Shown: positions 20,877-31,476, counted from the stretch's first letter. The stretch is 64,000 nucleotides of DNA from Aradus depressus (GCA_963662175.1 OY759221.1:15291027-15355026); one strand, 5' to 3'. Program-made: numbers and translations. The notes: generated by a model from the letters alone, not told the origin.

Positions 20877-21546
20877 ACTTCCCCAGCTATACCAAGTAAG
20901 GTATACTGGAAGTTATGTAGTTGAACGAAAATTTTCGGAATGCATATGTTTTTGCCCTCTCCTGGTGTATGCGTATGTTTGTGCGCTCTCCTGGTGTGTG
21001 CGTATGTTTGTGGGCTCTCCTGGTGTGTGCGTATGTTTGTGTGCTCTCCTGGTGTTTGCGTATGTTTGTGGGCTCTCCTGGTGTGGGCGTATGTTTGTGC
21101 GCTCTCCTGGAGTTTGCGTATGTTTGTGCGCTCTCCTGGTGTGTGCGTATGTTTGTGCGCTCTCCTGGTGTGGGCGTATGTTTGTGCGCTCTCCTGGTGT
21201 GTGCGTATGTTCGTGTGCTCTTCTGTTGTGTGGGGGTTAGGGAGGAGGCTTAAACAAAATCGCTAATAACTACCGTTGTAATAAATTTATCGACACTAAA
21301 TTTGATGTGTGAATTCAATACTGCATAAGGATGACACATATTACTTTTCAAGGGATGCGGTAGAAGGGAAGGGGGAGATCAGAAGAGGGCTCAACTCAAA
21401 AATCCCAATAACTGCCGATGTAATGACTATATCGGCTGTAAATTTAGTGTAAGGATTCAGAAGTCACTATGTAATTCAAATATTGTAGGGAGAGCGACAA
21501 CTTGCTGGTGAAGTACATAGGCGGTGATTCTCGGACAACTTTTTTT
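20877..21546 (+). repeat. Family B element, full length, carrying a minisatellite
   Basis: Both ends are present: ACTTCCCCAGCTATACCAAG at the left; GGTGAAGTACATAGGCGGTG followed by the T-run at the right. In the middle, where other copies have a GTGTGTCTGTG tract, this copy has the 29-bp array at 20945-21234. After the array come GGGAGGAGGCTTAAAC, AACTACCGTTGTAATAAATT and AACTGCCGATGTAATGAC as in other copies. This is one of the best copies for defining B at about 380 bp without the array, or 670 bp with it. Confidence 0.82.
20945..21234. repeat. 29-bp minisatellite, ten units
   Basis: Ten units of the form TATGTTTGTGCGCTCTCCTG + GTGTGTGCG run without gaps, with small substitutions between units. 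The unit is not a multiple of three, so each frame cycles through all three translations; all three plus-strand frames are open across the array and give related Cys/Val/Leu-rich peptides. This is a by-product of the repeat, not evidence of a protein. Confidence 0.93.
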
Positions 21547-21550
21547 ATTT

Positions 21551-21900
21551 TTCATAATGAAAAGTTCAAACAAACAGTAAACAGTCAAACAAAACGAGGA
21601 TGTAAGAAAAGGAACAGACAAGAGACTGTAATGGTGTCAGATGTTGTCAGAAACTAAATATACTTAATTAAAGGAAGAGGAAGACTGTTGTGTTGGAGCT
21701 CTAATTGTTGTCAGAAACCATTTGGTAGGCAGATTGTACCTTGAGACGGCAAGACATGGTCCTCAGCCTTGTCCTGGGCTTAAATGAAACCACCTCTTCT
21801 CAAATTCGGCTCCGAATCTCAATAATATGGTCTTTTGTGTATAGTTTAAACAAGCAGAGACAGCTAAAAGCATCCTTAAATATAATTATATTTAATTTTC
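21551..21900. other. No recognised element
   Basis: Contains short frames only (for example 21741-21926 plus). Nothing recognisable. Confidence 0.35.
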
Positions 21901-21904
21901 ATTA

Positions 21905-22035
21905 CAAAACGGATCACTCTCCCTGAAAATTAATAGGTGTCGTCCTTATAGGGCTTTGAATTTACATATGAAATCTCATGTCAATACGTTCACTACAACG
22001 ACAGTTATTAAAGTTTTTGTGTTCAGCCATACATA
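21905..22035 (-). repeat. Family B fragment
   Basis: GATCACTCTCCCTGAAAATT, GGTGTCGTCCTTATAGGGCT, ACTACAACGACAGTTATTAA: the reversed B interior. Confidence 0.65.
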
Positions 22036-22100
22036 AAAAATAAAGAAAAAGTTTTTTTTTTTTAAACCCAAAATATGTATATAATATGGGAGTACTTTCC

Positions 22101-22400
22101 CAGGAGCAAAGGGATGGGCGAAAGTCGATAGTATTATCGTTATTAATTTTCCTTCATAAAAGGGGATGCGTTTTGAAAAAAGTTATTTTAAAACTTTTAC
22201 TTTGAAGATGGAAAAAGTGCAAAAAGTACTTTGTGCAAAGTTTTATTCAAAACTAGTTGCAACACATCAAATTTAAGGGATCACCTCTTGAGATGCCACC
22301 AAGAAACTTATAAACCGGCTCCCAAGACCAAACAATCCACTGCAGAATCTGGATCACTGCCTACTGTTCCATAAAGTATTACAAAAGTATTTTTCGTCAA
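22101..22400 (+). pseudogene. hAT-type transposase relic: end and BED zinc finger
   Basis: The left end CAAAGGGATGGGCGAAAGTC resembles hAT terminal repeats (CA.GGGATGGGC). About 90 bases further, an ATG at 22208 opens MEKVQKVLCAKFYSK, and after a frameshift the other frame gives NTSNLRDHLLRCHQETY, stopping at 22372-22374. LC..K.YSK followed by TSNL..HL...H is the BED-finger pattern at the N terminus of hAT transposases and domesticated relatives. Only the N-terminal DNA-binding part remains, the first finger cysteine pair is incomplete, and the frame is broken. No catalytic core or right end was found. Confidence 0.6.
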
Positions 22401-22820
22401 TTGGTAATTAATTTTTTGATAATTGATTAAAATAAAAATAGTTGAATTTAATGTACCTACTTGTTTGTTTTTTGATTATCTACAATATAAGTGTTTTTGA
22501 ACTTTAATTTATGTGTTAATATTCTTGCCAAGTGTTATACTTAAGGCGATTATTTTCGACAGAAAATGTTATTTCCATAAAATAAAAGTTCGATTTAAAA
22601 GAACAATTACTTATTCGATTTATATTTGTATTCCCCTTTCATCCTCCATAATATATAATAATTTAAATTAGGTAGATGTTCTTGAAAAAATAAAAATAAA
22701 ATAATCATATTATAATATAATATTGGAATTGGAAAGTATTGCTGTTGCGTCGAAAACCTGTTCTGGTCAAAAATAAAACAGTGGAAATCTCGTCCCACAA
22801 CATCTTAACTATCACATATT
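22401..22820. other. AT-rich stretch
   Basis: 22745-22795 (AAAACCTGTTCTGGTCAAAA then ATAAAACAGTGGAAA) resembles 33545-33590, so both are pieces of an undefined repeat. No gene is visible. Confidence 0.4.
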
Positions 22821-23042
22821 AAGCGAAAGTCCCGAGCCTATACGATGTCAGTTACTCCTTAAAGATCTCTTGACTTGACCTTGTCTATAGTTAAGAAAGT
22901 ATGTGATTAAATATTTAGGATAAGCAACATTTAGGGCTCCCATAGTAGAATCGGGCTCATGCCCGCCAAAGCAACAAAAGAACTCGCTGGTAGTAGGCGA
23001 TATGACCTCGAAGTTAATGTCTAGGAATGAGTAACAATGACT
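22821..23042 (+). mobile_element. SINE-1, diverged, lacking head
   Basis: TTAAGCGAAAGTCCCGAGCC, ACGATGTCAGTTACTCC, AGAATCGGGCTCATGCCCGC, TAGTAGGCGATATGACCTCG. The interior is diverged or replaced around 22870-22910. Confidence 0.78.
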
Positions 23043-23069
23043 AACTACAGGCGAGAACAGGTTTTTGTA

Positions 23070-23990
23070 ATCAATTTTTTTTAGACGTTTGCTTATTTTA
23101 CGAGAAAAAGCATAGTTCTATCGAAAAATTAATTCATTCCAAAAATGTTACTTATTAAACTTAGTCCAGTCAAATTGTCCTAAAAATGCATGAATGGTTA
23201 CAAAAATTAGGGTAGTTTCAATTTTTTGATATGTTGTCTGGGTTGGTACATTGTTGAAAAATTCAAGTTTTCTAATTCCCCCCACCACCGCGGGCGCCGC
23301 CATCTTGAAAAAAACCGCTACATTTTTGGACTTGTCCCTGTTTTTTCCAAATATCTCCTAGTATAGGTCTGACAAAAAAATATATGAAGTCTTTTTTTTT
23401 ACTTTTTTTAAAATTATATAAGTTTTGAGACTAATACGAAACGTGTAGCTGTAATACTTCCCGAGATAGAGCACTTTGAATTTTAGGTTTTTTTCCAAAA
23501 ACCCTACTTCCATTTGACAAATAGCGCTCAGATTTGAGATAGAACCATTAAGAACAATATTACAGAATTGTACAATGAATTTTAATTTAGCAATGAATTT
23601 CCTTAGGAAATATTTGTAATTAACGTTAAAATTGTAACGCTCAGCAACGAATTTTACTTTTTTTTTATAATTGGTACCTAGTTTTTTAATGGAAAAGAAT
23701 AAAAAAAATAAAATAAAATAAAATATATGTCTTGTGGCCGTTATAGGACTTACTTATACCAACTACTTGTGTGCAGATTAGTCTCTCTCCCTCTCTTCAT
23801 ACTGGCATAACTGGGTATATGAGAAAATAACTCAAGTACCTGGTACAATGAAACAAAGAAAACCACATCGTTTTCATATGCCCAGTTATGCTAGTATGAT
23901 AAGAATATGTGAGGGGAGCGGAGGTTGATTGATCTGTACAAATGTGGTAGGTATAAGAAAGTCCTGTAATGGCCACTGTAATAAATGTTT
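23070..23990. mobile_element. Composite repeat D + complete A palindrome
   Basis: 23070-23600 is D-related (TTCTATCGAAAAATTAATTC, CTCAGATTTGAGATAGAACC) with an extra inserted stretch at 23160-23500. 23724-23990 is the longest A copy: left arm GTGGCCGTTATAGGACTTAC, TACCAACTACTTGTGTGCAG, CATACTGGCATAACTGGGTA; then the mirror image TTCATATGCCCAGTTATGCT, GTGGTAGGTATAAGAAAGTC, CTGTAATGGCCAC. The two arms are inverted repeats around 23855. Confidence 0.7.
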
Positions 23991-24110
23991 TATTTCATTC
24001 ACCGTTTTTTTCATTCTTTATCTGTAATTTATGGAAATTACCAATGAATGTAATTACCGATATGATGAATAAAATTATTGTTGAACCGTGATATTTAAAT
24101 GATGTTGGTT

Positions 24111-24225
24111 TAAATTTTTTTTGTATTTATTTTTTTAAAGCCACAATTATACAAAAATTGCACAACGAGCGGCTGGGCTGACATACAGTAGAGAGGAAAA
24201 GTAAAAATATAAACAGTAACAAATT
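24111..24225 (-). mobile_element. Jockey-type LINE, very short 3' end copy
   Basis: GTATTTATTTTTTTAAAGCC, TTGCACAACGAGCGGCTGGG and CTGACATACAGTA match the 3' UTR of the complete LINE (AAAATGCACAACCAACGGCT, GGGCTGACATGTA at 56.40-56.45 kb). The T-run on its low-coordinate side is the poly(A) tail on the minus strand. Only about 110 bp were copied, an extreme 5' truncation. Confidence 0.72.
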
Positions 24226-24229
24226 AAGA

Positions 24230-24395
24230 AAAAGTCACCTGTGAATCACCGGAAATTTACTTCCCCAGAACGAAATCATCTATTAACTTTTCGCTCTCTC
24301 ACACAAAACCAGTCGACCATTTGCGCTAATATTCAATAGTTGTCTTATATAGAGGCTCCTTAATCTCTATACTAAATTTTGTCGCTCACTCCTGT
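24230..24395 (-). repeat. Family B 3' end, inverted
   Basis: GTCACCTGTGAATCACCGG, TTACTTCCCCAGAACGAAAT, TTCGCTCTCTCACACAAAAC, CAGTCGACCATTTGCGCTAA. Confidence 0.72.
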
Positions 24396-24439
24396 CAACG
24401 ACGTCATATCTCAAAAACCGTGATTTTTCAGGAGAGTGA

Positions 24440-24948
24440 TTTTAAAGTTTAAAAGTAGAATGAAATGTATCGAAAAATTTCGAAAGTAGTCAGGTTGGCC
24501 TGTTTTATAGATGTTATAATCCTGAAGTTAGCCATGTTCTCTGGTTTAGAAACGTTTCTGCCCCCAGAAATTGGATCCGAGTTATGTGCAGACTGAGGAC
24601 GAACCATGCGGTGTCAGGAGCTTACCTACATAAGATCGGTAGACGGTTTGATGATGTGTTTGAGTTGTGTGAGCAGAGAGACGATCCGCAACACATCATC
24701 ATGTCCTGTATGAAGTATGCAGCTGAAAGATGGCACTGTATGAGAACTATAAACTCTCTTCTGGGGAAGCCCTCTTCCACTTATCTAGATATCTTGACAA
24801 ATCCCTCGGTCACACTTGAAGCTGTTGGAACCTATATTAGCTCTATTGGAATTAGGGTTTGAGTAATATTGAATAATGACTAATACTACTATTATAGAAA
24901 TGGCGTCAAGCTAAAGCCTTTAATTAAAAAAAAAAAAAAAAAAAAAAT
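24440..24948 (+). pseudogene. LINE ORF2 C-terminal end with poly(A)
   Basis: The frame from about 24482 to the stop at 24860-24862 encodes WFRNVSAPRNWIRVMCRLRT, then NHAVSGAYLHKIGRRFDDVF, then CEQRDDPQHIIMSCMKY. This is the H....L..IG....C..C...D..HI...C pattern found at the C-terminal end of ORF2 in R1-, I- and Jockey-related LINEs. It is followed by about 65 bases of 3' UTR and a run of over 20 A (about 24927-24948), so it is a genuine 5'-truncated retrotransposed end. It differs from the LINE family at 56-61 kb. The clade cannot be fixed from the tail alone. Confidence 0.75.
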
Positions 24949-24949
24949 T

Positions 24950-25355
24950 ATTAAAAATAAATATTAAGCGTCCGATTGAACTTTTTACTATGCAGCAGAA
25001 CTTTTTAGATAATACCTGTCTTTTTTTTCTCCGTTTGAAGAAGAATAAGTATAAACATTTTAAATTTTAAACAGTTCCTTTTGATTTATGATTCTTGTTC
25101 AACATTTCATTGATGGTGCTTGGAGTATGTCAAAATATGTCGTTATTTTCACTAAAATAATACAATTTGGAAGTCCGACATTGAAGTATCCTTGAGCTAT
25201 GTCATCCTTGCAAGGACAATATCATTATACCTTATTTTTTAGATTATTACTTTTATTACATCTTCCAGTTTAAATCAAAAGAATGAGTTTGGGAAAGGCA
25301 CAGGAATTTTGTTATTAAGATAAAACACAGATACCTAGAGCCAATATAATTATAT
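24950..25355. other. No recognised element
   Basis: No coding frame or repeat recognised. Confidence 0.4.
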
Positions 25356-25359
25356 TTTC

Positions 25360-25682
25360 TTAGACAAATTCTTAGTGTTGTCCTCATTGGGTTTTAACTT
25401 TAAACCTGAAATTTTATGTCGATACATCGGCAGTTATTGGATTTTTTTTCAGTTGAGCCCTATTATGCCCCCCTCCCTTTGGTGAAAATCGATAGGCGTT
25501 GTCCTTATGGGGTTTTGATCTCACATATAAAATTTCGTGTCGATACATTCGTGTTCCCAGACACACAGAAAGATTTTTTTTTTTCATTTTTGAAATCTAG
25601 AGGTTGAAAGCATGAAATTTCGCATCGAATTTTTGATGAATTAAATAACTTCCCCTATACTTTGTATAGCTGGGGAAGTAAA
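25360..25682 (-). repeat. Family B element, 5' half, inverted
   Basis: TATGTCGATACATCGGCAGT, AAAATCGATAGGCGTTGTCC, AAATTTCGTGTCGATACATT and the end CCTATACTTTGTATAGCTGG then GGAAGTAAAG, the reversed B 5' terminus. Confidence 0.8.
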
Positions 25683-25689
25683 GATAAAT

Positions 25690-25950
25690 AAAATGAAACA
25701 GGATTCAAAGAGGAAACACAACTAGTGGCGACCCCTCATGGCATCACATCATAACAGGAGATCTCTATGCCAAACTTTCTTTAACGTTCTTAAGGGATTG
25801 TGTGAAGTATTTGGATATAAATTTTGGTATAGAAACGTCGGTATAAGTTTTTGATGGTCTATGGGTGTAATGTTCAAGTCTTGTAACTAACGTATGGTGG
25901 GAGCATTGTGTAATCAGATCTTCTGAGAGAAGTGAAATTAACTTAACAAT
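25690..25950 (-). pseudogene. Jockey-type LINE, ORF2 end and 3' UTR fragment
   Basis: The minus strand encodes remnants of the ORF2 C terminus in alternating frames (DLITQ, LVTRLEHYT, PSKTYTDVSIPKFISKYF). The nucleotide text CATAGAGATCTCCTGTTATG then ATGTGATGCCATGAGGG closely matches the complete LINE at 56.52-56.58 kb (CATAGAGATCTCCTGGTATG). So this is another, more decayed copy of the same family. It is cut off by the B copy at 25682 rather than ending in poly(A). Confidence 0.72.
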
Positions 25951-25974
25951 GAGGTATGTGTGGAGGGGGCGGCA

Positions 25975-26232
25975 GGATTTAGTGAAGTACATATACTTGA
26001 GACAGTGGCCAGTAGAGGTCACTGCAGATATAGGTCATTAGTTCACCTGACTACTCAAGTTAAGTCAGGCTGTCTGTACAGAAGTGCCCTCAGCTCTTTG
26101 CTGCACTTTTCACACCACCTCGACCAGTGCCTGTTCTCAGCCCTTCCTGAAAATATTGGTCTGCAAACTCAGGATTCATTTCTACAGCAGATCGATGCTT
26201 CAAGCTTCTGTAATGCTCATGATAAATTGGAG
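25975..26232 (+). CDS. Weak candidate exon
   Basis: A plus frame gives CLYRSALSSLLHFSHHLDQ, then SALPENIGLQTQDSFLQQID and SFCNAHDKLE, and ends at GGAGGTATGAATG, a reasonable 5' splice site (GAG|GTATGA near 26233). Base composition is less AT-rich than its flanks. No domain is recognised, no acceptor is clear, and no neighbouring exon was found, so this could equally be an unknown repeat. Confidence 0.22.
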
Positions 26233-26239
26233 GTATGAA

Positions 26240-27245
26240 TGGCAAAAGTTGTAATAAATTTTTTTTTTTTCCCCAATGTAATGGATCTGCAAGTTCCATA
26301 TAAAAGATTCTGTTTAATACTATAGAACTCTTTTGGTCTACCAGTTCGTCTTTTTCTAATATCTATTTCACAAAAATGATTTGAGTCGAATGATGTCTTG
26401 TACAGAATAACCAAAGGTTTTGATTTTTCTACTCTAATCCACTGCATTTCAACCAATTAACGTTTTCATTTAAGTTGTTAATTTTTTGATTTACGATCTC
26501 AGCTTCGAGCATATCAGTACTCAAGAATTCAGTATGGAAAAGGTTTAACTCAATTAGAAAAGGCTAAATAAATGAAAACGATAGTTATTAATTTTTTTTC
26601 TAATGCATAGAATTTTTTTGCAGGGGTGTGCTACAGTTCTCATGTATTGAGTAGCTGTACCCTAATAAATTCAAAGGAATAATAAATATAAATAATTGTA
26701 CATATTAATTTGTATAAATTTATTATTAGTGCATAATATAATATAAACATTACTGTCAGTGGGCTTATAAAACTTTGAATATTTATAATTCTATATTATT
26801 GCAATAGAGACATTGAATTGCGATGTTCCTTCCTGGGTTCACGAAAAGTCTTGCATCCAAACATTTTAGTATCGGTCACTTATTTTTTGGCATTTTAATT
26901 TTTTTTTTTGTATCAACAATTTTTAGTTTACTATCATTATTGCTATTGATATACAATTCCGTTTTTTTAACCCTACAAGACGGACCCTCAGCCCAGCTGT
27001 GACCAGACAACTAACACCTTGGCGTCTCCACTTCACGACCGTCCACAACCCCAAGACACTTTATTATTTATTTTACCAATTTTTTAGATTTAATTTGTTT
27101 TTCCAGGTTAGTTTAATTTATTTGTTATGTTTTGTTTTCAATCATTTAGTATTTTTTTTCAATTATTATAATTTATTAGTTAACCTTTATTTTATGGAGA
27201 AAGTTATCTTCTATCATTTATATTATTTAATTGCAGCAGGTAGAG
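26240..27245. other. AT-rich stretch without recognised features
   Basis: Mostly AT-rich. The minus frame 26217-26456 and the plus frame 26999-27271 have no recognisable domains. Confidence 0.4.
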
Positions 27246-27247
27246 AC

Positions 27248-27672
27248 ACCCAGCACGAATTAATCAATTAAGTTTTCTCTCTGTTTTGGCTCAAAATCAT
27301 TAATTGGATTTACACAGGAACAATTTTGTGTCGATACATTTATTACATCGGCAATTGTTAGAGTTTTTGTGTCGATACATTTATTACATCGGCAATTGTT
27401 AGAGTTTTTGTGTCGATACATTTATTACATCGGCAGTTGTGTTCCCTCCTGCCAATTTGGTTGAAAATCAAGATGTTTCATCAATATGGGGTTCGGTACA
27501 ACATATAGAAAATGTGTCAATACTATTCTATTCTCAGAGTCATCGTGTTCACAGACAAACACTCATAGTATGACAAGAAATGTTTTGGTCATTTTTGTAA
27601 TTAGGAAATTCCTGTTAAAACCTATTCCGGAGTACATAAGTTACCTTATACCTCGTATAACTGGGGAAATAA
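27248..27672 (-). repeat. Family B element with internal 41-bp triplication
   Basis: Starts with the reversed 3' end (CAGCACGAATTAATCAATTA, TTTTCTCTCTG) and ends with the reversed 5' end (TATACCTCGTATAACTGGGG). GTGTCGATACATTTATTACA then TCGGCAATTGTTAGAGTTTT is present about 2.8 times in tandem at 27328-27440 with a 41-bp period; other B copies carry this segment once. Confidence 0.8.
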
Positions 27673-27674
27673 TA

Positions 27675-28082
27675 CGGGAAAAGTGATCTGAAAATTAATT
27701 TACAGAGTTTATTAAAGTGGTTATTTTCAATTACTATATTGTAGAATGGAATGTGTTGTTTTATTCTGATTTTTGATTTTAATAAATACATTGTTGCAAT
27801 TCATCAAATTTAAAGTAATTTTTATATTTTTAGACTGAGTATATTTCATAAAAAAAAAAAAAAAATGTGTAAGAAATATATTGCTCTGACAGGTACTTTG
27901 TTTAAATAAATTCAAGACCTATCAATTATGGAGGACAACCAATGGGCTGCAACCTCAAAGCATGTTTCATGCCAATTAGTTAAGATATCAGCAAAAAACT
28001 ATATAAGTTTAATAGTTATTCTAATAAAAAAAAAAAAAAAAGGAGAAACAGAGGACCTGGCGTAAACAATAGGGTAAGACAC
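27675..28082. other. No recognised element
   Basis: AT-rich with A-runs at 27850-27864 and 28026-28041; nothing else recognised. Confidence 0.35.
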
Positions 28083-29292
28083 TGGGAATGTTCTTCCCCA
28101 GCACGAAATTTAAATTAAGTTTTCGCTCTCCCTTCAAAGTCTATTGACCCTTTGGAATAAAAATCATTAGCTGAGCTTTTGCTTACTGAATTTTATTCCG
28201 ATGCAGTTATTAGTATTTTCGAGTTGGGCCTCTCCTTCTTTCGGCCAACTATGCTTAAAGTCAACAGTTGACTTACAGAATCAATAGGGAGGGATTTGTG
28301 AATCCTCATACTGAAGGTCGATTCAATTTATTCATTAAATCGGCAGTTATTCGGATTTTTGAGTTGAAGATATGTTCTCCCCTTCCATTTTGGCTGAAAA
28401 TCAATAGGTGTCATTAATATCGGAAAACATGAACGTTTAGGGAAAACACATCTAATTTCTTAATGATTAATAGAGTCGACAGTATCTTTTCAATGTAGAA
28501 GGACATCGAGGTTCTGTCGTGTAAAAGAAAATTCTAAAAACTATTTATTTTCTTAATATGAAGATAGCTGATGTAGTGAGAAGTGATTATTTCATAGGAT
28601 GTCAAATATAAGATAGTCTGACCTCTCACAGATTTTTATTGGTAGTAATAGCTAGCCGGCTTTCGAGGTTTCCCTCATCATCAGGCAGTCTGATAAAAAA
28701 TTAAAAATGTTGAATAAAACTAAATAATATAATAAAAATAAATAAATAACAATCTAAAACATTAACAATTTAAAATATCATGGATGGGGACAGACGAGTT
28801 ATCCCTGTCCACCATCTGAGTCACAACTCTTGTCTATTCAAAATTTTTATTTTTTATCAGACTGCCTGATGATGAGGGAAACCTCGAAAGCCGGCTAGCT
28901 ATTACTACCATTAAAAATCTGTGAGAGGTCAGACTATCTTATATTTGACATCCTATGATTTATTTTCTTCTTCAGGGCCTACAGAATATAAACAAACAAA
29001 TTAGACATTATGAACAATGATATAAACAGATAATTTATAATTTGAAAAAGAGATGAAAACAATTTTTTTTTTAAAGCATAACAAAGAGGGAAAAATTATA
29101 ATAACAAATAAATAAGAAAAATAAATACAAATATTGAAAGTAGTAATAAATTTTAAATGGCCCTGAAGAAGAAAATAAATAGTTTTCGAAACGTTGGCCA
29201 AATTTTAAATTTTCTTTTATACGACAGAACCTCGATTTCCTTCTAAATCAAATTTCTATCAGATTACATAACTTTCCATATACTGCAAAAAA
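28083..29292 (-). repeat. Family B element split by Penelope-like palindromes
   Basis: 28083-28440 reads the reversed B 3' part (CTTCCCCAGCACGAAATTTA, TTTTCGCTCTCCCTTCAAAG, GGCTGAAAATCAATAGGTGT). 29265-29292 (TCAGATTACATAACTTTCCA then TATACTGC) is the reversed B 5' end. The palindromic block 28490-29250 lies between and probably inserted into this B copy. Confidence 0.65.
28490..29250. repeat. Nested inverted repeats with Penelope-like terminal motifs
   Basis: Three inverted pairs are nested or adjacent. Outer: 28497-28555 with about 29171-29245 (CATCGAGGTTCTGTCGTGTA / TACGACAGAACCTCGAT). Inner: 28593-28703 with 28849-28958, about 110 bp per arm and nearly perfect. Third: 28959-28979 with 29159-29179, 21 bp perfect. 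The inner arms hold CTGATGA (28866-28872), a GAGG-GAAA-CCTC hairpin, GAAA (28886-28889), palindromic GCCGGC, then TA. The third holds CTGAAGA (29163-29169), GAAAA...TTTTC, GAAA (29088+100). These match the core layout of hammerhead ribozymes known from Penelope-like elements. No protein is encoded. Confidence 0.75.
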
Positions 29293-29299
29293 AAAAAGG

Positions 29300-30010
29300 A
29301 AATTAGATGCGTTGATATTTTATCCCCTCTTTTTAGTGAAGGCGAGGGGGAGGGGGGATATACCCTCATCTATCCTTCACGGTTGCTGCCACCGCTTCCC
29401 CACCAAAATGGCCGTAAATGTCATGAGCATGCCTCTTTTGAAAGGTCCCCTCCCCCTCCCTCCGAGACATTAGCAGAGAGGGGCAGCTTGCTGACTCGAA
29501 GCATGGTTGGAAATGTCTCTTCAAACGTTGCTACCCCCGCCTTCAAATGTCACCCATGTCAGTGTCTGGCCTTGTCCTCCCTCAGCCATCCTCTGTAATA
29601 ATTACATGCGCCCCCCCTTACTAGTTGGGGGGATATTAGTTCCAAATTCCGCCCTGTCAACTTGGGGACCACTCTTTGATACATGGCTCTATTATTCCCT
29701 TATAATAACATCCATTATGCCCCTCTTTTATCATATGATATATGTGATTTTAATTCTGAACATATGAATATATTGCATTGTCATTTATTTATGATCTTCT
29801 ATGTCTGGATAAAAATGTATGAGTACATATTCAACCTGTCATATTTATTTAATTGAACAATCTATCTTTTATATTATATTCAATTGAGAAAAAAGTAGCT
29901 GGGAGAAGCACTGACGAGCCCACAACACAAGACCCCTCAAGAACATTGATAACAATAATATCATGCTCTACATAGTAATGGCGTTAAAAATTAAAATGAA
30001 TATACTTGGT
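29300..30010. other. Unassigned, with C/CT-rich segment
   Basis: 29330-29600 contains purine- and pyrimidine-rich blocks and a plus frame (29383-29598) with no recognisable domain. 29895-29935 matches the unidentified repeat near 13.35 kb. Confidence 0.4.
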
Positions 30011-30013
30011 ACG

Positions 30014-30072
30014 CACAATTTAGTACTCCCCTTGTACGCTCATGTCTACCAGAGTGACGGAAAAACTCTCTA
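30014..30072 (+). mobile_element. SINE-1 scrap
   Basis: CACAATTTAGTACTCCCCTT, GCTCATGTCTACCAGAGTG, ACGGAAAAACTCTC: a diverged part of the SINE-1 body. Confidence 0.55.
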
Positions 30073-30074
30073 AA

Positions 30075-30612
30075 TACTGTACAAATAAATACCTAAAAAT
30101 ATATGAGTATATAAAAAAAAAAATAAAAAAAAAAAAATAATAATAATACAAGATACGTTCATGATAACTAGAACATTTTTCAATTTAATAAAAATTAAGA
30201 TAGGTAACTATTTTTCAAAGAAAACTCTTCGGAAGTGCCTTTATCCCCCAACGAGGTTTCGGGACGATCTTACGTCCCATCATCAGGTCCCAATGTGGCG
30301 AGATATAGAAAAGAAAGAAAACAATGTAACTATAACAATATATGAAAAATAATATTAAATGATATAAAATAATATAATATAATAATAAATGAATGTATGA
30401 AAATTACATTCATTTATTATTATAATAAATAATATAATAAAATAAATATATACTAAAATAAAAAAATGTATATAAAAATGAATAAATAAAACAATAACGT
30501 ACATTGGACTGACTTTTAAGGTGTGGAGGAACTCTGCCCAAAATATAAAAATGAAAGCTTTGTATCAAATAATGATTTTGGATATGAAAAACGATTCTTT
30601 ATTGTGATTATA
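30075..30612 (-). repeat. Penelope-like terminal region, copy 2
   Basis: Colinear with 19.70-20.27 kb. At 30257-30286 the minus strand reads CTGATGA, one extra base, GGGACG, loop, CGTCCC, GAAA: an intact hammerhead-like core with a perfect 6-bp stem II. GGTGTGGAGGAACTCTGCCC follows at higher coordinates as in copy 1. A 17-bp hairpin (AATAATAAATGAATGTA and its mirror) lies at about 30380-30420. Confidence 0.62.
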
Positions 30613-30614
30613 TT

Positions 30615-31280
30615 ATTCTTTTTGAACAGTGAGAATAAAATTCCGTTTCCGTGTAAAGGGTTTCCTCTAACATGAACATTTTTACTTGAAATTTAAATTT
30701 TTTTATTATATATATTGACGTGTATGTTCATAGATGGAAATGACATAATAGGTGTCAAGAAAAATAGCGATATATTGCGTTGGTTGGTGTGTACACCTAG
30801 GGACCTAAGTATTCAATACTGTTTTATTTTTAAAAAAATGTTATAGATTACAATATTTTACACAGAAATATTCACTAAGGAAGATTTTATTGAGGGATGA
30901 AAGTTGAATAAGACCCCTAAGTTGTTTATCGGTGACTTCTATTAATATTTACCAATGTAATGCGGTGGTAAACCCATTTCAGACTCTGGGGGGGGGGGGG
31001 GGGGGGGAGGGACATACGACACCCTAAAGCAAACTTGTGCCTCTGTGAAGAAAACACACAGAGAGGATCAGCAGAAGAAAAATGGGTCGGCCAAAGAAGG
31101 AAAAACTGGGTCATTCCAGGGGAAAACAGACCCTCCCTTCCAAGAGAGACCGACCCACTCATAAATGTTTTAGGCATATAATATTTGAGAGTCCATTTTA
31201 TGAAATCCATATGGTAAAAGTTTAATTGTTTTTATGAAAACTACTGTTTTCAGCGTGTTCACAGGCTATATGTAGAATGA
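30615..31280. other. Unassigned; poly-G run
   Basis: A run of about 20 G lies near 30988-31007. The minus frame 30926-31210 crosses it and has no recognisable domain. Confidence 0.4.
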
Positions 31281-31283
31281 GTC

Positions 31284-31449
31284 TATAAACCACCATTGTG
31301 AGCTAGCCTAGAGATATATAAACCACCATTGTGTGTTAGCGTAAAGATATATAAACCACCATTGTGAGCTAGCCTAGAGATCTATAAACCACCATTGTGT
31401 GTTAGCGTAGAAATATATAAACCACCATTGTGTGTTAGCATAGAGATCT
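31284..31449. repeat. 33-bp tandem array, five units
   Basis: TATAAACCACCATTGTG starts at 31284 and recurs every 33 bases. Units alternate between AGCTAGCCTAGAGA and TGTTAGCGTAGA variants, suggesting duplication of a two-unit block. Confidence 0.9.
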
Positions 31450-31476
31450 AGGAACGTCTGTTTTAACTGTCTGAAA

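Noticed and set aside
20791..21266. Cys-rich secreted or membrane protein of 108-149 residues
   Set aside because: All three frames are open because of the 29-bp minisatellite; the peptide is a translation of the repeat.
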